A stretch of DNA of 64,000 nt from Halobacillus shinanisalinarum (GTDB lineage: Bacteria; Bacillota; Bacilli; Bacillales; Halobacillaceae): the NCBI RefSeq assembly GCF_022919835.1, contig NZ_CP095074.1, positions 1,674,001 to 1,738,000 on the forward strand, given 5' to 3'. Each line of letters starts with the position of its first letter. The stretch's first letter is position 1. A program made the translations under genes and the position numbers. Positions 49,107 through 58,943 of this stretch are shown piece by piece. The notes under the pieces are model-generated. The model was not told the DNA's origin. It saw nothing but the letters and a program-made list of their open reading frames with translations, and did no database searches.

Positions 49107-50144
49107 CTACTGACTCACTTTTTGAACGGCTGCTTTTGTTAAACGGTTCATAATCGCAGCGCCTACTCCGTGCTCGGGGAAGGTTTCACACAAAATCACA
49201 TCGATATCCGATTTTTTAAACTGCCTTAAAGCTCCGTATAAATTGCCGGCTACTTCAGTCAAATTCTGCTTGGACCCGCACGAAAGAACTTTATTGTGGT
49301 CTAATTCTGCTGCAAGCTCACTACTTGCAATGACACCAACACGCTTGTCTGTTGCTTTCAATTGATTCACTTGATTCTGAAAAAACTCCCCATTCCCATC
49401 GACAAGCCATAGTGGGGCTTCCGGTGCATAATGGGTATATTTCATGCCCGGAGACTTTGGTTGGGTTTCCTGATTAGCCAGCGCCGGATCAATAATAATA
49501 TTAGGTATAAATGGCTGTAAGTCTTCCTTTGTAACTCCTCCAGGCCTCAGAATGATCGGAATTTCTGCGGTACAATCAAGTACGGTTGATTCGAGGCCGA
49601 CCCCTGTAGGACCGCCGTCAACGATCCCGGCAATCCGTCCATCGAGATCCTGACTAACATGAACAGCTTCCGTTGGGCTAGGACGCCCTGACCGATTGGC
49701 ACTCGGAGCAGCTAAAGGCTTTCCCGTTGCTGTTAAAATGCTCAGTGCCACAGCGTGATTCGGCATGCGTATGGCAATCGTCGGCAAGCCTGCGGTTACG
49801 TTCGAAGCGGCTGTGCCCTTGCTTGGCAAGATCAGCGTTAACGGGCCCGGCCAGAAATTGTCCATTAACTTATGCGCAATCGGCGGGATCGATGACACGA
49901 GCTCCTCGACTTGCGATTTGTCGGCAACATGAACAATCAGTGGATTATCTGCCGGCCGACCCTTTGCATCAAAAATCCGTTGAACCGCTGCCTCATTCGT
50001 TGCATCTCCCCCGAGTCCATAGACTGTTTCTGTCGGAAAAGCAACGACCTGCTGTTGACAAAGCAACTCAGCCGCTTCTCTAACTGCCGGATCGTGTTCC
50101 GTTACATTTGTGGATAGCTTCCAATACTGTGTAGTTATATTCAT
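49107..50144 (-). CDS. ywlC: L-threonylcarbamoyladenylate synthase (Sua5/YwlC type)
   Basis: 345 aa. YrdC domain 1-210 (VAFPTETVYGLGGDATNEAA, KGRPADNPLIVHV, APSANRSGRPSPTEA) and the extra Sua5 C-terminal domain. Makes threonylcarbamoyl-AMP for tRNA t6A37. AAAGGAG before the ATG. A DnaA-box cluster lies immediately upstream. Confidence 0.93.
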   Translation of the reverse strand: MNITTQYWKLSTNVTEHDPAVREAAELLCQQQVVAFPTETVYGLGGDATNEAAVQRIFDAKGRPADNPLIVHVADKSQVEELVSSIPPIAHKLMDNFWPGPLTLILPSKGTAASNVTAGLPTIAIRMPNHAVALSILTATGKPLAAPSANRSGRPSPTEAVHVSQDLDGRIAGIVDGGPTGVGLESTVLDCTAEIPIILRPGGVTKEDLQPFIPNIIIDPALANQETQPKSPGMKYTHYAPEAPLWLVDGNGEFFQNQVNQLKATDKRVGVIASSELAAELDHNKVLSCGSKQNLTEVAGNLYGALRQFKKSDIDVILCETFPEHGVGAAIMNRLTKAAVQKVSQ

Positions 50145-50229
50145 GCCTGGCTCTCCTTTTCAACACGTTTACTACCATTAATTATGAATAATTCGGCGAA
50201 TAATCGCAAATTCAGTCACTACTAACAGG

Positions 50230-50394
50230 TTATCCTCAACTTACACACAGTTTTATCCACATATCCAGTGTTTTTAAGGTGAATATCTTCTACAAGTTTA
50301 AAGTGTATCCACATGTTATCCACAAATTTTTATATAATTGTGAATAACCACCTAACTTATCCACGTTGATCGTTGTTAACTTTATATATCCACA
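50230..50394. promoter_or_regulatory. DnaA-box cluster (non-oriC)
   Basis: Two perfect TTATCCACA boxes (50253, 50316) and one-mismatch boxes at 50230 (TTATCCTCA), 50305 (GTATCCACA), 50339 (minus strand, TTATTCACA), 50357 (TTATCCACG) and 50386 (ATATCCACA): seven in 165 bp, nearly all in one orientation. B. subtilis is known to carry DnaA-box clusters near ywlC that titrate DnaA and restrain initiation; this is the same locus. Confidence 0.8.
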
Positions 50395-50692
50395 ACTGTC
50401 CCTTCTCATCATTACACTCAAACTGTTGATGGGCGAGTAAATGGTTGAGATCTTTCGAGTGACTCTCGACCTGCAGCTCGTGAACGTCTTCTTCTTTCAC
50501 ATAATCTTGAATCAATTCAAAGACATATAAGATACCAGCCTTTGAAACGTCACCTGCCACATGGAGCTGTCGCAGCCGGCTGACCCCCTTCTCTTGTTCT
50601 GCCAAAATAAACGATCCTACCTCCTGATCATCTTTTTTAATCAGATATCCACATTCTCCACCTTGTTTAAGTTTTAATTTTTCAATATGCAT
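50357..50692 (-). CDS. Short YwlB-position protein, GNAT-like
   Basis: 111 aa. MHIEKLKLKQGGECGYLIKK, EVGSFILAE, RLRQLHVAGDVSKAGILYVF suggests an abbreviated acetyltransferase-like fold. It occupies the place of the larger B. subtilis ywlB, but homology is uncertain. Start at 50692 with GGGGAG 8 nt upstream; two DnaA boxes fall inside its 3' end. Confidence 0.55.
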   Translation of the reverse strand: MHIEKLKLKQGGECGYLIKKDDQEVGSFILAEQEKGVSRLRQLHVAGDVSKAGILYVFELIQDYVKEEDVHELQVESHSKDLNHLLAHQQFECNDEKGQLWIYKVNNDQRG

Positions 50693-50718
50693 AAAAAAAT
50701 CTCCCCTTTCTAGTATAG

Positions 50719-50777
50719 GTTCAAAAAGCTGCCGAATGGAGCTAGAAGCCGACTTATAATTTGGCAACTTTTTGAAC
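50719..50777. repeat. GTTCAAAAAG MITE-like element, 59 bp
   Basis: GTTCAAAAAGCTGCC and GGCAACTTTTTGAAC are near-perfect terminal inverted repeats. Lies 26 nt upstream of the GNAT-like gene start. Confidence 0.65.
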
Positions 50778-50818
50778 GACCTTTCTACTACTCTATGAAT
50801 AATGGGAGAGTAAATATG

Positions 50819-51433
50819 CTAGGATACGATTTTTTTCCAGAGTTTTACGAGAATGAATTCCACTTCTTTCTTCTCGGGTTCTTTTGCCTGCTCAGAATCT
50901 TGTTCAGCATCCTTTTCTTCCGCGTGAGCAACCGTTGACCCATTAGAGAAGTCCAAGAAGCAAAGTGGTGGAAATAGAACACACCACCAATTGTCGCCTT
51001 CCCCTTCACCGAGCGTGATTAGAATCGCTTCATATTCCCCAGCTGGGTAAATGTACGAGCCATAGAGCTTCGTCGGAAATTCGACCTGTTTGCCATACTT
51101 CACTTGATAACTTTGCTCGCTTCCTGCTTGTTCAATTGTTTCTTTTACAATGGTATCTATGTTTTGCAGTCTTGACTGGATTAACGACCGAGCCGCTTCG
51201 ATAGAGGTAAGATCCTCCACCCACTTCGTAATTTCAGCATTAACCGCATCGCGCACATCGCGTTTAAGCTCTTGCGCTTTTTTATCATTGCTATCAGCTA
51301 ATATTCTCAAACGAATCGCCTCGTCTGGAATGACTTGATATTGTGAACTTGAGGATGCACCACTCATATGTCCCCAAGGTAAAATCGATAAAGCTATTAA
51401 AACCGCTGCTGTAGTAAGAATTATTTTTTTCAT
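50819..51433 (-). CDS. spoIIR: Stage II sporulation protein R
   Basis: 204 aa exported signalling protein that triggers SpoIIGA processing of pro-sigma-E. Signal peptide 1-25; SpoIIR core VIPDEAIRLRILADSNDKKA, RDAVN, GDNWWCVLFPPLCFLD. GGGAGGG before the ATG; sigma-F-like promoter upstream. Confidence 0.93.
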   Translation of the reverse strand: MKKIILTTAAVLIALSILPWGHMSGASSSSQYQVIPDEAIRLRILADSNDKKAQELKRDVRDAVNAEITKWVEDLTSIEAARSLIQSRLQNIDTIVKETIEQAGSEQSYQVKYGKQVEFPTKLYGSYIYPAGEYEAILITLGEGEGDNWWCVLFPPLCFLDFSNGSTVAHAEEKDAEQDSEQAKEPEKKEVEFILVKLWKKIVS

Positions 51434-51459
51434 AAAAAAATCCCTCCCTGTTACTGGCT

Positions 51460-51489
51460 AGTATGGGCGGGGAGGAAATCTTTTAAACA
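51460..51489 (-). promoter_or_regulatory. Candidate sigma-F promoter of spoIIR
   Basis: Minus strand GTTTA, 15 nt, GCCCATACTA, fitting GYWTA-N15-GGnnAnAnT. Same geometry as the spoIIQ promoter in this window. Confidence 0.6.
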
Positions 51490-51561
51490 TGAAATCTATT
51501 AATCTGATCAGAAAATGAGTTAGGGAGGTAGATTCATGACAGCCCCCTTGATCGAAGCTGT

Positions 51562-52419
51562 CTAGTCAGCCAATTTAGCAAAAATCATCCGATCTTTTTT
51601 GTTGATATCCTTCTCGATTTGGACATCATAGCCGAGTAATTTTCTTTCAATCAGACTTTTGACCACTTCACCTTGCTCATGGCCGATTTCAAAAGCAATC
51701 AAGGATGGCGATAACTTGTATCGAACGATTTGGTCTAGGATTGTTCGATAGGCAGCCAATCCCTCTTCCTCAGCAAACAGCGCAAGTGAAGGGTCGAAGT
51801 TTTCCACTGTATCAGAAAGTTTTTCAGAAAAAGCAATATAAGGTGGATTTGAGATAATCACATCCACCGGCTGTTGTTTGATCGGCTCGAGGAAATCCCC
51901 TTGAAAAAACTCGATATCAGCGTTGAGTGTGTCAGCATTTTGCTTCGCGACTTCGATGGCTTCCGCGGAAAGATCTGTCGCTAAAAGCTGGCTGGAAGGA
52001 CACTCAAGCTTCAAGGTAATGGCGATGATCCCGCTCCCTGTACCAAGGTCAACAATCACGGGCGACTCCAGCTTCATCTTTTGAAGTGTACCGAGAATGA
52101 GTTCTTCCGTTTCTGGCCTCGGGATCAGCACATGGCGATTAACAGTAAAATCTCGCCCATAAAACGGTGCTTCTCCCATTAAATGTTGGACAGGAACACC
52201 CGTATAAACATGTTTCTCCACGGCCTTTATAAACCATGCCTGCTTCTGTTCTGGAAAAGGATCATGTTCATATGCGAGCAGCTGTGAGAAAGACAGCTCA
52301 AGTGTATGCTCAAGCAGCAAGTCGACCACTCGAACTTCGCGGCTTGACTTTTGTAAAAAAAGAGAAGCCCAGCGTCGGGCTTCCTGAATCGTAGCAAACG
52401 GCGCTTGCTCGTTACTCAC
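51562..52419 (-). CDS. prmC: Peptide chain release factor N5-glutamine methyltransferase
   Basis: 285 aa. Methylates the GGQ glutamine of RF1. Helical N-domain, then [15 protein letters not shown] and the catalytic [12 protein letters not shown] start at 52419 overlaps the prfA end by eight bases, so the genes are translationally coupled. Confidence 0.94.
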   Translation of the reverse strand: MSNEQAPFATIQEARRWASLFLQKSSREVRVVDLLLEHTLELSFSQLLAYEHDPFPEQKQAWFIKAVEKHVYTGVPVQHLMGEAPFYGRDFTVNRHVLIPRPETEELILGTLQKMKLESPVIVDLGTGSGIIAITLKLECPSSQLLATDLSAEAIEVAKQNADTLNADIEFFQGDFLEPIKQQPVDVIISNPPYIAFSEKLSDTVENFDPSLALFAEEEGLAAYRTILDQIVRYKLSPSLIAFEIGHEQGEVVKSLIERKLLGYDVQIEKDINKKDRMIFAKLAD

Positions 52420-53482
52420 CGATAGACTCCAGCTTCTTCGTCTGCTCTTCAATAAGCAGAGCTTCGAGGATTTCGTCCATATTGCCTTGCAGAACTTGGT
52501 CAAGCTTCTGCAGCGTCAGGCCGATACGGTGGTCTGTCACACGTGTTTGTGGGAAATTATACGTACGAATACGCTCAGAACGATCCCCTGTTCCAACCGC
52601 TGACTTACGACTTTCATCAAATTCTGCTTGCTGCTCCTGCTGAAACTTATCGTAAACGCGCGCTCGTAGCACTTTCATCGCTTTTTCTTTGTTCTTTATT
52701 TGTGATTTCTCATCCTGACAGGACACGACGATTCCGGTCGGCTCATGCGTCAAACGTACGGCAGACATGGTCGTATTTACACTCTGGCCGCCTGGGCCGC
52801 TTGAGGCAAACGTGTCGACGCGAATATCCTTGTCGTGGACCTCGACTTCAACTTCTTCGGCTTCCGGCATAACGACGACAGTTGCCGTTGATGTATGAAT
52901 CCGTCCGCCAGATTCCGTTTCAGGAACACGCTGAACACGATGGGCGCCATTTTCGAATTTCATTTTCGAATAGGCACGATCGCCGTTAATCATAAAAATG
53001 ATTTCTTTGTAGCCGCCGACATCATTGGCATTCGCTTCAATGACTTCCGCTTTCCAGCCTTGAGATTCCGCGTATCTTGCATACATACGGTAAAGGTCAC
53101 CCGCAAATAAAGCCGCTTCATCTCCCCCGGCTGCTCCGCGAACTTCCATAATTACGTTTTTATCATCATTAGGATCACTTGGAAGCATAAGAACTTTCAA
53201 ACGCTCCTCAAGCTGTGTCTTCCGCTCGGAAAGCTCGTTGATTTCCTCTTTCACCATTGCTTCCATTTCGCCATCAAGGCTGTCATCAAGCATGACCTTT
53301 GCATCATCAAGCTGCTCTGCCACTTCCTTATACTCACGGTACGCTGTCACCGTATCCTGTAAACCTGATTGTTCTTTTGAATATTCACGTAGTTTATTCG
53401 TATCCGAAATCACTTCCGGATCACTAAGTAATTCATTTAATTTTTCATATCGATCTTCAAGTGTTTGCAAACGTTCGATCAA
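52412..53482 (-). CDS. prfA: Peptide chain release factor 1
   Basis: 356 aa. GGQ loop [14 protein letters not shown] near residues 228-241, stop-recognition region [16 protein letters not shown] upstream. TTG start at 53482 with AGAGGTG upstream. Partner prmC follows immediately. Confidence 0.96.
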   Translation of the reverse strand: MIERLQTLEDRYEKLNELLSDPEVISDTNKLREYSKEQSGLQDTVTAYREYKEVAEQLDDAKVMLDDSLDGEMEAMVKEEINELSERKTQLEERLKVLMLPSDPNDDKNVIMEVRGAAGGDEAALFAGDLYRMYARYAESQGWKAEVIEANANDVGGYKEIIFMINGDRAYSKMKFENGAHRVQRVPETESGGRIHTSTATVVVMPEAEEVEVEVHDKDIRVDTFASSGPGGQSVNTTMSAVRLTHEPTGIVVSCQDEKSQIKNKEKAMKVLRARVYDKFQQEQQAEFDESRKSAVGTGDRSERIRTYNFPQTRVTDHRIGLTLQKLDQVLQGNMDEILEALLIEEQTKKLESIGE

Positions 53483-53580
53483 TGGTATGCACCTCTTTCT
53501 CCATAACAGTCTAATTATATTATAGAGAGGATAGGGTTACAACCACATCCCTCTTAAAAACGGGCTCGCCCTCATCGAGA

Positions 53581-53668
53581 ATTGCACATAATCGGGGATA
53601 ATTGCGCGATTTTTATTAATTGCCTAATTTCCGATGTTAATTGCACGAATTAGACGATTCATTGCATA
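53581..53668. repeat. About 20-bp-period array, word ATTGCAC
   Basis: ATTGC at 53581, 53601, 53619, 53640 and 53661; spacings 20, 18, 21, 21. Same orientation as the 18777 array but less regular. Confidence 0.75.
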
Positions 53669-53712
53669 TTTACATGAAAGCAGCCTCAGGACGCGAAAAC
53701 CCCGGCCCGCTG

Positions 53713-54114
53713 CTACCTAATTTTCACATTTATATTATAGCGGGGCACAGCACTATACACAGAATCCTTAATTTGCTCGCTCCAATCCATTTCCTCATCA
53801 CTGCTTAATTCGCGATCAACACTAACTGTCACCCACGCTTGACCCGCTTCAATAATGACACGTTTCACCGTAACCCCTGGAACTTGGTTGGCCGCCTCTT
53901 TCATCATTTCACGGTCCTGCTTTAGTCCCCACGTATCACCGACTCGATCCATCGAACGCGGATTTTCATATTCTGCATCTGATGTGTTTTCATCCTGCAG
54001 ACTCATATTCTCTATGTCCTCACGGTTCGTGCTTCCCTGAAAGTTATCATATTGCTGGCCGCATGCCGCCGTTATCAATGTCATCATTACAAGTGCTCCA
54101 ATTATTCGAACCAT
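53713..54114 (-). CDS. YhcN/YlaJ-type sporulation lipoprotein
   Basis: 133 aa. Lipobox LITAACG, then after an acidic linker VTVKRVIIEAGQAWVTVSVD, the conserved core of spore lipoproteins of the YhcN/YlaJ group. ATG at 54114 with AAGAGG 8 nt upstream. Not at this position in B. subtilis. Membership is likely, exact role unknown. Confidence 0.7.
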   Translation of the reverse strand: MVRIIGALVMMTLITAACGQQYDNFQGSTNREDIENMSLQDENTSDAEYENPRSMDRVGDTWGLKQDREMMKEAANQVPGVTVKRVIIEAGQAWVTVSVDRELSSDEEMDWSEQIKDSVYSAVPRYNINVKIR

Positions 54115-54195
54115 CTCACACACCTCTTCTCTTTTTCTGTAGTTTCTACAGAGATGAAAAGGATTATGCGTAGCTTGCAATCTTTATTATTAAAC

Positions 54196-54229
54196 AAAAA
54201 ACCCGCTAACGCCTAAGTTAGCAGGTTTG
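54196..54229 (-). terminator. Terminator of tdk
   Basis: AACCTGCTAAC and GTTAGCGGGTT with TTTT tail on the minus strand. Confidence 0.85.
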
Positions 54230-54234
54230 TACAG

Positions 54235-54855
54235 TCAAACGTATTTTTCAGTGTGGGCTTTCACTTGCGCTTGCCTGGGTTTATTTGGGACCTCATGATG
54301 ATGACGGCACCTCGGCTCGTACGATTCCGAAGCCCCAACGAAAATAATCGGATCATCATAGGAAGCTGGCTTCCCGTCGATCAGGCGCTGCGTGCGGCTG
54401 GCTGGAGACCCGCACACAGGGCAAATGGCATTCAGCTTTGTAACACTTTCACTTAAGGCCATAAGTTCAGGAACTTTCCCGAACGGCTCCCCGCGAAAGT
54501 CTGTATCCAGTCCTGCCGCAATGACACGAATGCCGCGATCAGCAAGACATTCGACCACTTCAATAATATGGTCGTCAAAAAATTGCACTTCATCTATACC
54601 AACGAGGTCCACCTCATCGTCGACCTCATCAAGAATTTCAAGTGACTCAGATACAGGTCTTGCAAGGACAGATGTTCCGTTGTGTGACACGATGGAATCA
54701 TCTTTATATCGGTTATCAATGGCGGGTTTAAATACACGAACAGACAAGTTTCCGTATGTAGCTCGGCGTACTCGGCGGATCAGTTCCTCCGATTTTCCAC
54801 TGAACATACTACCGCAAATCACTTCTACCCATCCGCTCTGTTTCATTACATACAC
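54235..54855 (-). CDS. tdk: Thymidine kinase
   Basis: 206 aa type II TK. P-loop [31 protein letters not shown], zinc ligands CPVCG and CRHHH, lasso [17 protein letters not shown] start at 54855 chosen because the protein then begins MYVMKQSGW as in B. subtilis; another GTG two codons earlier is also possible. Confidence 0.94.
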   Translation of the reverse strand: MYVMKQSGWVEVICGSMFSGKSEELIRRVRRATYGNLSVRVFKPAIDNRYKDDSIVSHNGTSVLARPVSESLEILDEVDDEVDLVGIDEVQFFDDHIIEVVECLADRGIRVIAAGLDTDFRGEPFGKVPELMALSESVTKLNAICPVCGSPASRTQRLIDGKPASYDDPIIFVGASESYEPRCRHHHEVPNKPRQAQVKAHTEKYV

Positions 54856-54957
54856 GTCCACTGTCGCTCCCTTCTCCACTCTAAAGCACACCTATTTTTG
54901 ACAAAAAAAGCTCCCACCATGTAATCGTACTGATCATCACAATAGGGATACTCTCTT

Positions 54958-55057
54958 TTTCAGCTGCGGCGCCCAGACACGCAAGACTAGCCGTTCGCCT
55001 CCATGGCCCCACAAGACGTGGGGTTGTCGTGTCTACCCGGACGCCTCCGCTTTTCCT
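54958..55057. repeat. Intergenic repeat element, copy C (short form)
   Basis: Related to copies A and B (GACACGCAAGACTAGC, GGCCCCACAAGACGTGGGG, GTCGTGTCTACC) but lacking their central 50 bp. Confidence 0.7.
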
Positions 55058-55062
55058 TTAAC

Positions 55063-55099
55063 AAAAAAACAGGCAAACGGGAAGACAATTTGCCTGTTC
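55063..55099 (-). terminator. Terminator of rpmE
   Basis: Minus-strand AACAGGCAAA and TTTGCCTGTT, then T5. Confidence 0.9.
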
Positions 55100-55146
55100 T
55101 TGCTCAAAATTATGCAGTGTACATCCTAAACGATGCCCACTCATTA

Positions 55147-55392
55147 TTATGAAAGGTTATATTTTTTCTTGAAGCGATCCACACGGCCGCCAGCTTTGTC
55201 AGCTTTTTGTTTGCCTGTGTAGAATGGATGAGACGCTGAACTAATTTCAACACGGATTAGTGGGTATGTGCTCCCATCTTCCCATTCAATTGTTTCTTCA
55301 GATCCTTGTGTAGATCCGCCTAGAAATTTGAAATCAGAACTTGTGTCAAGGAATACGACTTTACGGTATTCTGGATGAATTCCTGCTTTCAT
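55147..55392 (-). CDS. rpmE2: Ribosomal protein bL31, type B (zinc-independent)
   Basis: 81 aa: [46 protein letters not shown]. No cysteines, so it lacks the zinc ribbon of type A L31. In B. subtilis the gene next to rho is the zinc-binding type A form, and the type B form (ytiA) is elsewhere under Zur. No Zur-like palindrome is visible here. ATG with AAAGGAG upstream. Confidence 0.92.
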   Translation of the reverse strand: MKAGIHPEYRKVVFLDTSSDFKFLGGSTQGSEETIEWEDGSTYPLIRVEISSASHPFYTGKQKADKAGGRVDRFKKKYNLS

Positions 55393-55619
55393 GATTCTTC
55401 CACTCCTTTTTGCCCTGAGTCCTTCAGAAACAGAGTTATTGTAAGAGCCGTCGAAGGTTAGTACATACACCTTTTACTGAAACTCACATAGAAAGATTAT
55501 ATCAGTCTATCCTGTCCAATGCAACAGCATGGATCAATCCCTTTTTATGGAAAGGCTGTTTTCTAAAAGATTGTTGTTTTTGACGAAAAAACTATAAACT
55601 GCGCCATTATTTAAAATGA

Positions 55620-55745
55620 ACGGTGCTTCCACCCGCTCTGGAAATACACTTCGTTTTCCGCGGGCGAGCGGCAAGCCTCCTCGAGCAAAGCCCTGTGGGG
55701 CCGCGGAAAGCGACTGCTCGAAGCGGAAATCAACCTTGCTGTTGG
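55620..55745. repeat. Intergenic repeat with internal dyad between rpmE and rho
   Basis: TTTCCGCGGGC ... GCCGCGGAAAG and GCCTCCTCGAGC ... GCTCGAAGC suggest a folded element of the kind common between Bacillaceae genes. Related in style to 63255-63545. Confidence 0.6.
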
Positions 55746-55814
55746 ATGAATTTTATATCAACTGCGATGGTTAAAGAACAACAAAATTTACGAAAAGAGC
55801 CTATGGAAAAAAGA

Positions 55815-57110
55815 TTAGCTGCGACGGCCTTGTGCTGCTTTCCCCTTCATATTCATATCCTTGTCCATTAGATCGAAAAACTCTTCGTTCGTTTTCGATG
55901 AACGCAGTCTGCGCAGGAAGCGGTCGGTAAAGTCATGGGAATCAGTAAGTGCTTTACGGATTGCCCACACTTTATCAAGCTCGGCTTTCGGTAAGAGGAG
56001 CTCTTCTTTTCTCGTTCCCGAACGCTTAATATCGATGGCTGGGAAAATGCGGCGCTCGGCTAGGCTGCGATCAAGATGCAGCTCCATATTCCCTGTTCCT
56101 TTAAATTCTTCATAAATCACATCGTCCATACGTGAACCTGTGTCCACAAGTGCTGTTGCCAAAATGGTAAAGCTGCCGCCCTCTTCAATATTTCGAGCCG
56201 CGCCGAAGAACCGCTTTGGACGGTGAAAAGCTGCCGGATCGATCCCCCCGGAAAGTGTACGGCCGCTCGGCGGAATAACCAAGTTGTACGCACGGGCAAG
56301 CCGTGTGATGCTATCCATTAAGATAATGACGTCACGCTTATGTTCAACGAGACGCATGGCCCGCTCAAGGACTAGTTCGGCCACTTTAATATGGTTTTCC
56401 GGTACTTCGTCAAAGGTTGAGCTGACAACATCAACATCTGGCGCTACGGAGCGTTCAATATCGGTCACTTCCTCTGGACGCTCATCAACGAGTAATATAA
56501 TCAACTTCGAATCAGGGTGATTGGTTGAAATACTGTTGGCCATTTGCTTAAGCAGCATCGTTTTTCCCGCTTTAGGTGGAGCAACAATTAATCCACGCTG
56601 CCCATACCCAACCGGTGCCATCAAGTCCATAATTCGAGTGGAAAGCTTCTTGCTTTCTGTTTCAAGCTTCATGTGACGATCTGGATAGAGTGGGGTTAAT
56701 GCAGGAAAATGAACACGTTCCTTCGCTGAATCAGGGTCTTCACCATTAACAGCATCTACGTGAAGCAAGCCGTAATAGCGTTCATTTTCTTTGGGTGGAC
56801 GTACTTTCCCACTGACTTTATCACCATTTCGCAAATCAAATCTGCGAATTTGCGAAGCGGAAATATAAATATCTTCAGCACTTGGTGAATAATTAATTGG
56901 ACGAAGGAACCCAAAGCCCTCGGAAGGAATGATTTCTAAAATACCATCCATAAATAGAAAGCCATCTTTCTCTGCCTGTGCTTTTAAAATCGCAAAAATC
57001 AACTCTCGCTTTGTTAGCTTAGCATAATAGGAAACTTTGTACTGTTTCGCCAAAGAGTAGAGTTTCTTTAAGGTCATGTCTTCTAAATTGGATATCGTTA
57101 GTTCTGCCAC
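55815..57110 (-). CDS. rho: Transcription termination factor Rho
   Basis: 431 aa. RNA-binding cold-shock-like domain ([20 protein letters not shown]), P-loop [15 protein letters not shown], Walker [18 protein letters not shown]-loop [15 protein letters not shown] start with a weak ribosome-binding site (GGTG). Confidence 0.96.
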   Translation of the reverse strand: MAELTISNLEDMTLKKLYSLAKQYKVSYYAKLTKRELIFAILKAQAEKDGFLFMDGILEIIPSEGFGFLRPINYSPSAEDIYISASQIRRFDLRNGDKVSGKVRPPKENERYYGLLHVDAVNGEDPDSAKERVHFPALTPLYPDRHMKLETESKKLSTRIMDLMAPVGYGQRGLIVAPPKAGKTMLLKQMANSISTNHPDSKLIILLVDERPEEVTDIERSVAPDVDVVSSTFDEVPENHIKVAELVLERAMRLVEHKRDVIILMDSITRLARAYNLVIPPSGRTLSGGIDPAAFHRPKRFFGAARNIEEGGSFTILATALVDTGSRMDDVIYEEFKGTGNMELHLDRSLAERRIFPAIDIKRSGTRKEELLLPKAELDKVWAIRKALTDSHDFTDRFLRRLRSSKTNEEFFDLMDKDMNMKGKAAQGRRS

Positions 57111-57492
57111 AAAATCACCACTTTAATTGTTTTTATCGGAAGCAGCTGCTGCTTAGAACATCGCTTTTATCGAAGGAAAGCGAATACTTTCTAGCAAGGT
57201 GCTTGCGTTTTTGTAAATCTTGAGATTGTTTGTATACCAGAGTAAGCCTTCTACCAATCTATGTGATTCAAGTAGGAGCACTAGTTGCCCTTTTGGAAAT
57301 AGAATGAAGAAACAAGAGGGATGTGAAGCTTACAGAGGTTGAGCTTATTTTTTGATGTTCTATCTTTTGCTTGTAAACCTACCTTATTGTACATCTAGTA
57401 ATCATGTCGGTTCAAGAGGTTTTTTTGGCAAGTTGTCAGAGGGTAAAAAGTAGGATGAGGGAGACCTATTCCTAGCATCTCCCGTTAGACCA
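57111..57492. other. rho leader / rho-glpX intergenic region
   Basis: About 380 bp without a gene. A 6 bp hairpin (GGGAGA/TCTCCC, 57461-57484) after glpX has no T-run. rho is autoregulated in B. subtilis through its leader; nothing specific could be identified here. Confidence 0.4.
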
Positions 57493-58458
57493 TTACTTAA
57501 TCACTAAATTAGGTTTCTTCTTAAGGCTGTGATCACCATCAATAAAACGGACGGTTCCTGATTTCGCACGCATGACGACCGTTTGAGTCGTTGCTTTTTG
57601 TCCTTTAAATTGGACGCCTTGAAGAAGTTCCCCATCTGTCACACCTGTGGCCGCGAAAATGGCATCATCCCCGCCACAGAAATCATCCATGTAGAGAACT
57701 CTGTTGATATCTTCAATTCCCATGTCCTTACATCGTTTCAATTCTTCATCATTTGAAGGAATAAGTTTCCCTTGAATTTCACCACCGAGGCATTTTAAAG
57801 CAACAGCGGCAAGCACCCCTTCTGGCGCTCCACCTGATCCGAATAAAATATCAACACCAGTATCGTCAAAGGCTGTATTAATCGCTGCAGCCACGTCCCC
57901 ATCTGAGATTAGCTTGATACGAGCTCCCGCTGCCCGAATCTCTTCAATGATTCCTTCATGGCGTTCTCTATTTAAAACAATCGCCACAACATCTTCAATC
58001 TCTTTGTTCTTCGCTTTAGCTACGGCTGCAAGGTTATCAGCCACAGACGCATTGATGTCAACTTCTCCAACGGCTTCAGGGCCAACTGCAATTTTTTCCA
58101 TATACATATCTGGTGCATGCAAAAGCTGATTATGATCGGCAATAGCAATGACTGCCAGCGCATTCCATGTCCCTTGAGCAACAATATTGGTTCCTTCAAG
58201 TGGATCAACAGCTACGTCAACTCTCGGACCAAAGCCATTCCCGAGCTTCTCGCCAATGTAAAGCATCGGAGCTTCATCCATTTCTCCTTCACCAATGACA
58301 ACCTTCCCCTTCATCGGGATGGTGTCAAATACATCGCGCATAGCTGAGGTAGCTGCATCATCTGCCTCGTCTTTCTTTCCTCTTCCCATCCAGCGTGCCG
58401 ATGATAAGGCAGCTGCCTCTGTTACTCTTACTAGTTCCATTGATAAACTTCTTTCCAT
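57493..58458 (-). CDS. glpX: Class II fructose-1,6-bisphosphatase
   Basis: 321 aa. [28 protein letters not shown] and [15 protein letters not shown] are the metal and substrate motifs. Gluconeogenic enzyme. GGGGAG before the ATG. Confidence 0.95.
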   Translation of the reverse strand: MERSLSMELVRVTEAAALSSARWMGRGKKDEADDAATSAMRDVFDTIPMKGKVVIGEGEMDEAPMLYIGEKLGNGFGPRVDVAVDPLEGTNIVAQGTWNALAVIAIADHNQLLHAPDMYMEKIAVGPEAVGEVDINASVADNLAAVAKAKNKEIEDVVAIVLNRERHEGIIEEIRAAGARIKLISDGDVAAAINTAFDDTGVDILFGSGGAPEGVLAAVALKCLGGEIQGKLIPSNDEELKRCKDMGIEDINRVLYMDDFCGGDDAIFAATGVTDGELLQGVQFKGQKATTQTVVMRAKSGTVRFIDGDHSLKKKPNLVIK

Positions 58459-58575
58459 GGTTCATTCTCCCCATTCTTTATATAGAATTTTTTCCTCATC
58501 TCCCCATGGAAATGATGTCTTAGCAAAAAATTCATTTCTCGATTTGTGCAATGCCTTGAAAATCTGCTTTTCTCC

Positions 58576-58943
58576 CTGTCTAGCTACAAGGGGCAGACCT
58601 TCGCGACATAAGCAGTTCGCCTCCGTGAAGGAAAACCACTTCACTGCAGCGCTCTGCTTATGCGTTTCAGGTCTAAACGCCCCTTTCCGCTTTTCTTCCT
58701 GTCTAGCTACAAGGGGCAGACCTTCGCGACATAAGCAGTTCACCTCCGTGAAGGAAAACCACTTCACTGCAGCGCTCTGCTTATGCGTTTCAGGTCTAAG
58801 CCGCCCCTTTCCGCTTTTCTTCCTGTCTAGCTGCAAGGGCAGACCTTCGCGACATAAGCAGTTCGCCTCCGTGTGGTAAGGGCGCCCCACTGCGCCGCCC
58901 TGCTTATGCTTGTCGTGTCTACCAGGGCGCTTTCGCTTTTCTT
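58576..58943. repeat. Three tandem copies of a 123 bp intergenic repeat after murAB
   Basis: Units start CTGTCTAGCT at 58576, 58699 and 58824. Units 1 and 2 are almost identical over 123 bp; unit 3 has a different right half ending GTCGTGTCTACCAGGGCG, shared with the copy A/B family. On the minus strand the block begins at the murAB stop codon (TAAGAAAAGCG). Confidence 0.9.

Noticed and set aside
50230..50394. Chromosomal origin oriC
   Set aside because: DnaA boxes are present but there is no dnaA/dnaN neighbourhood and no AT-rich unwinding region was identified; a regulatory cluster is a better fit.
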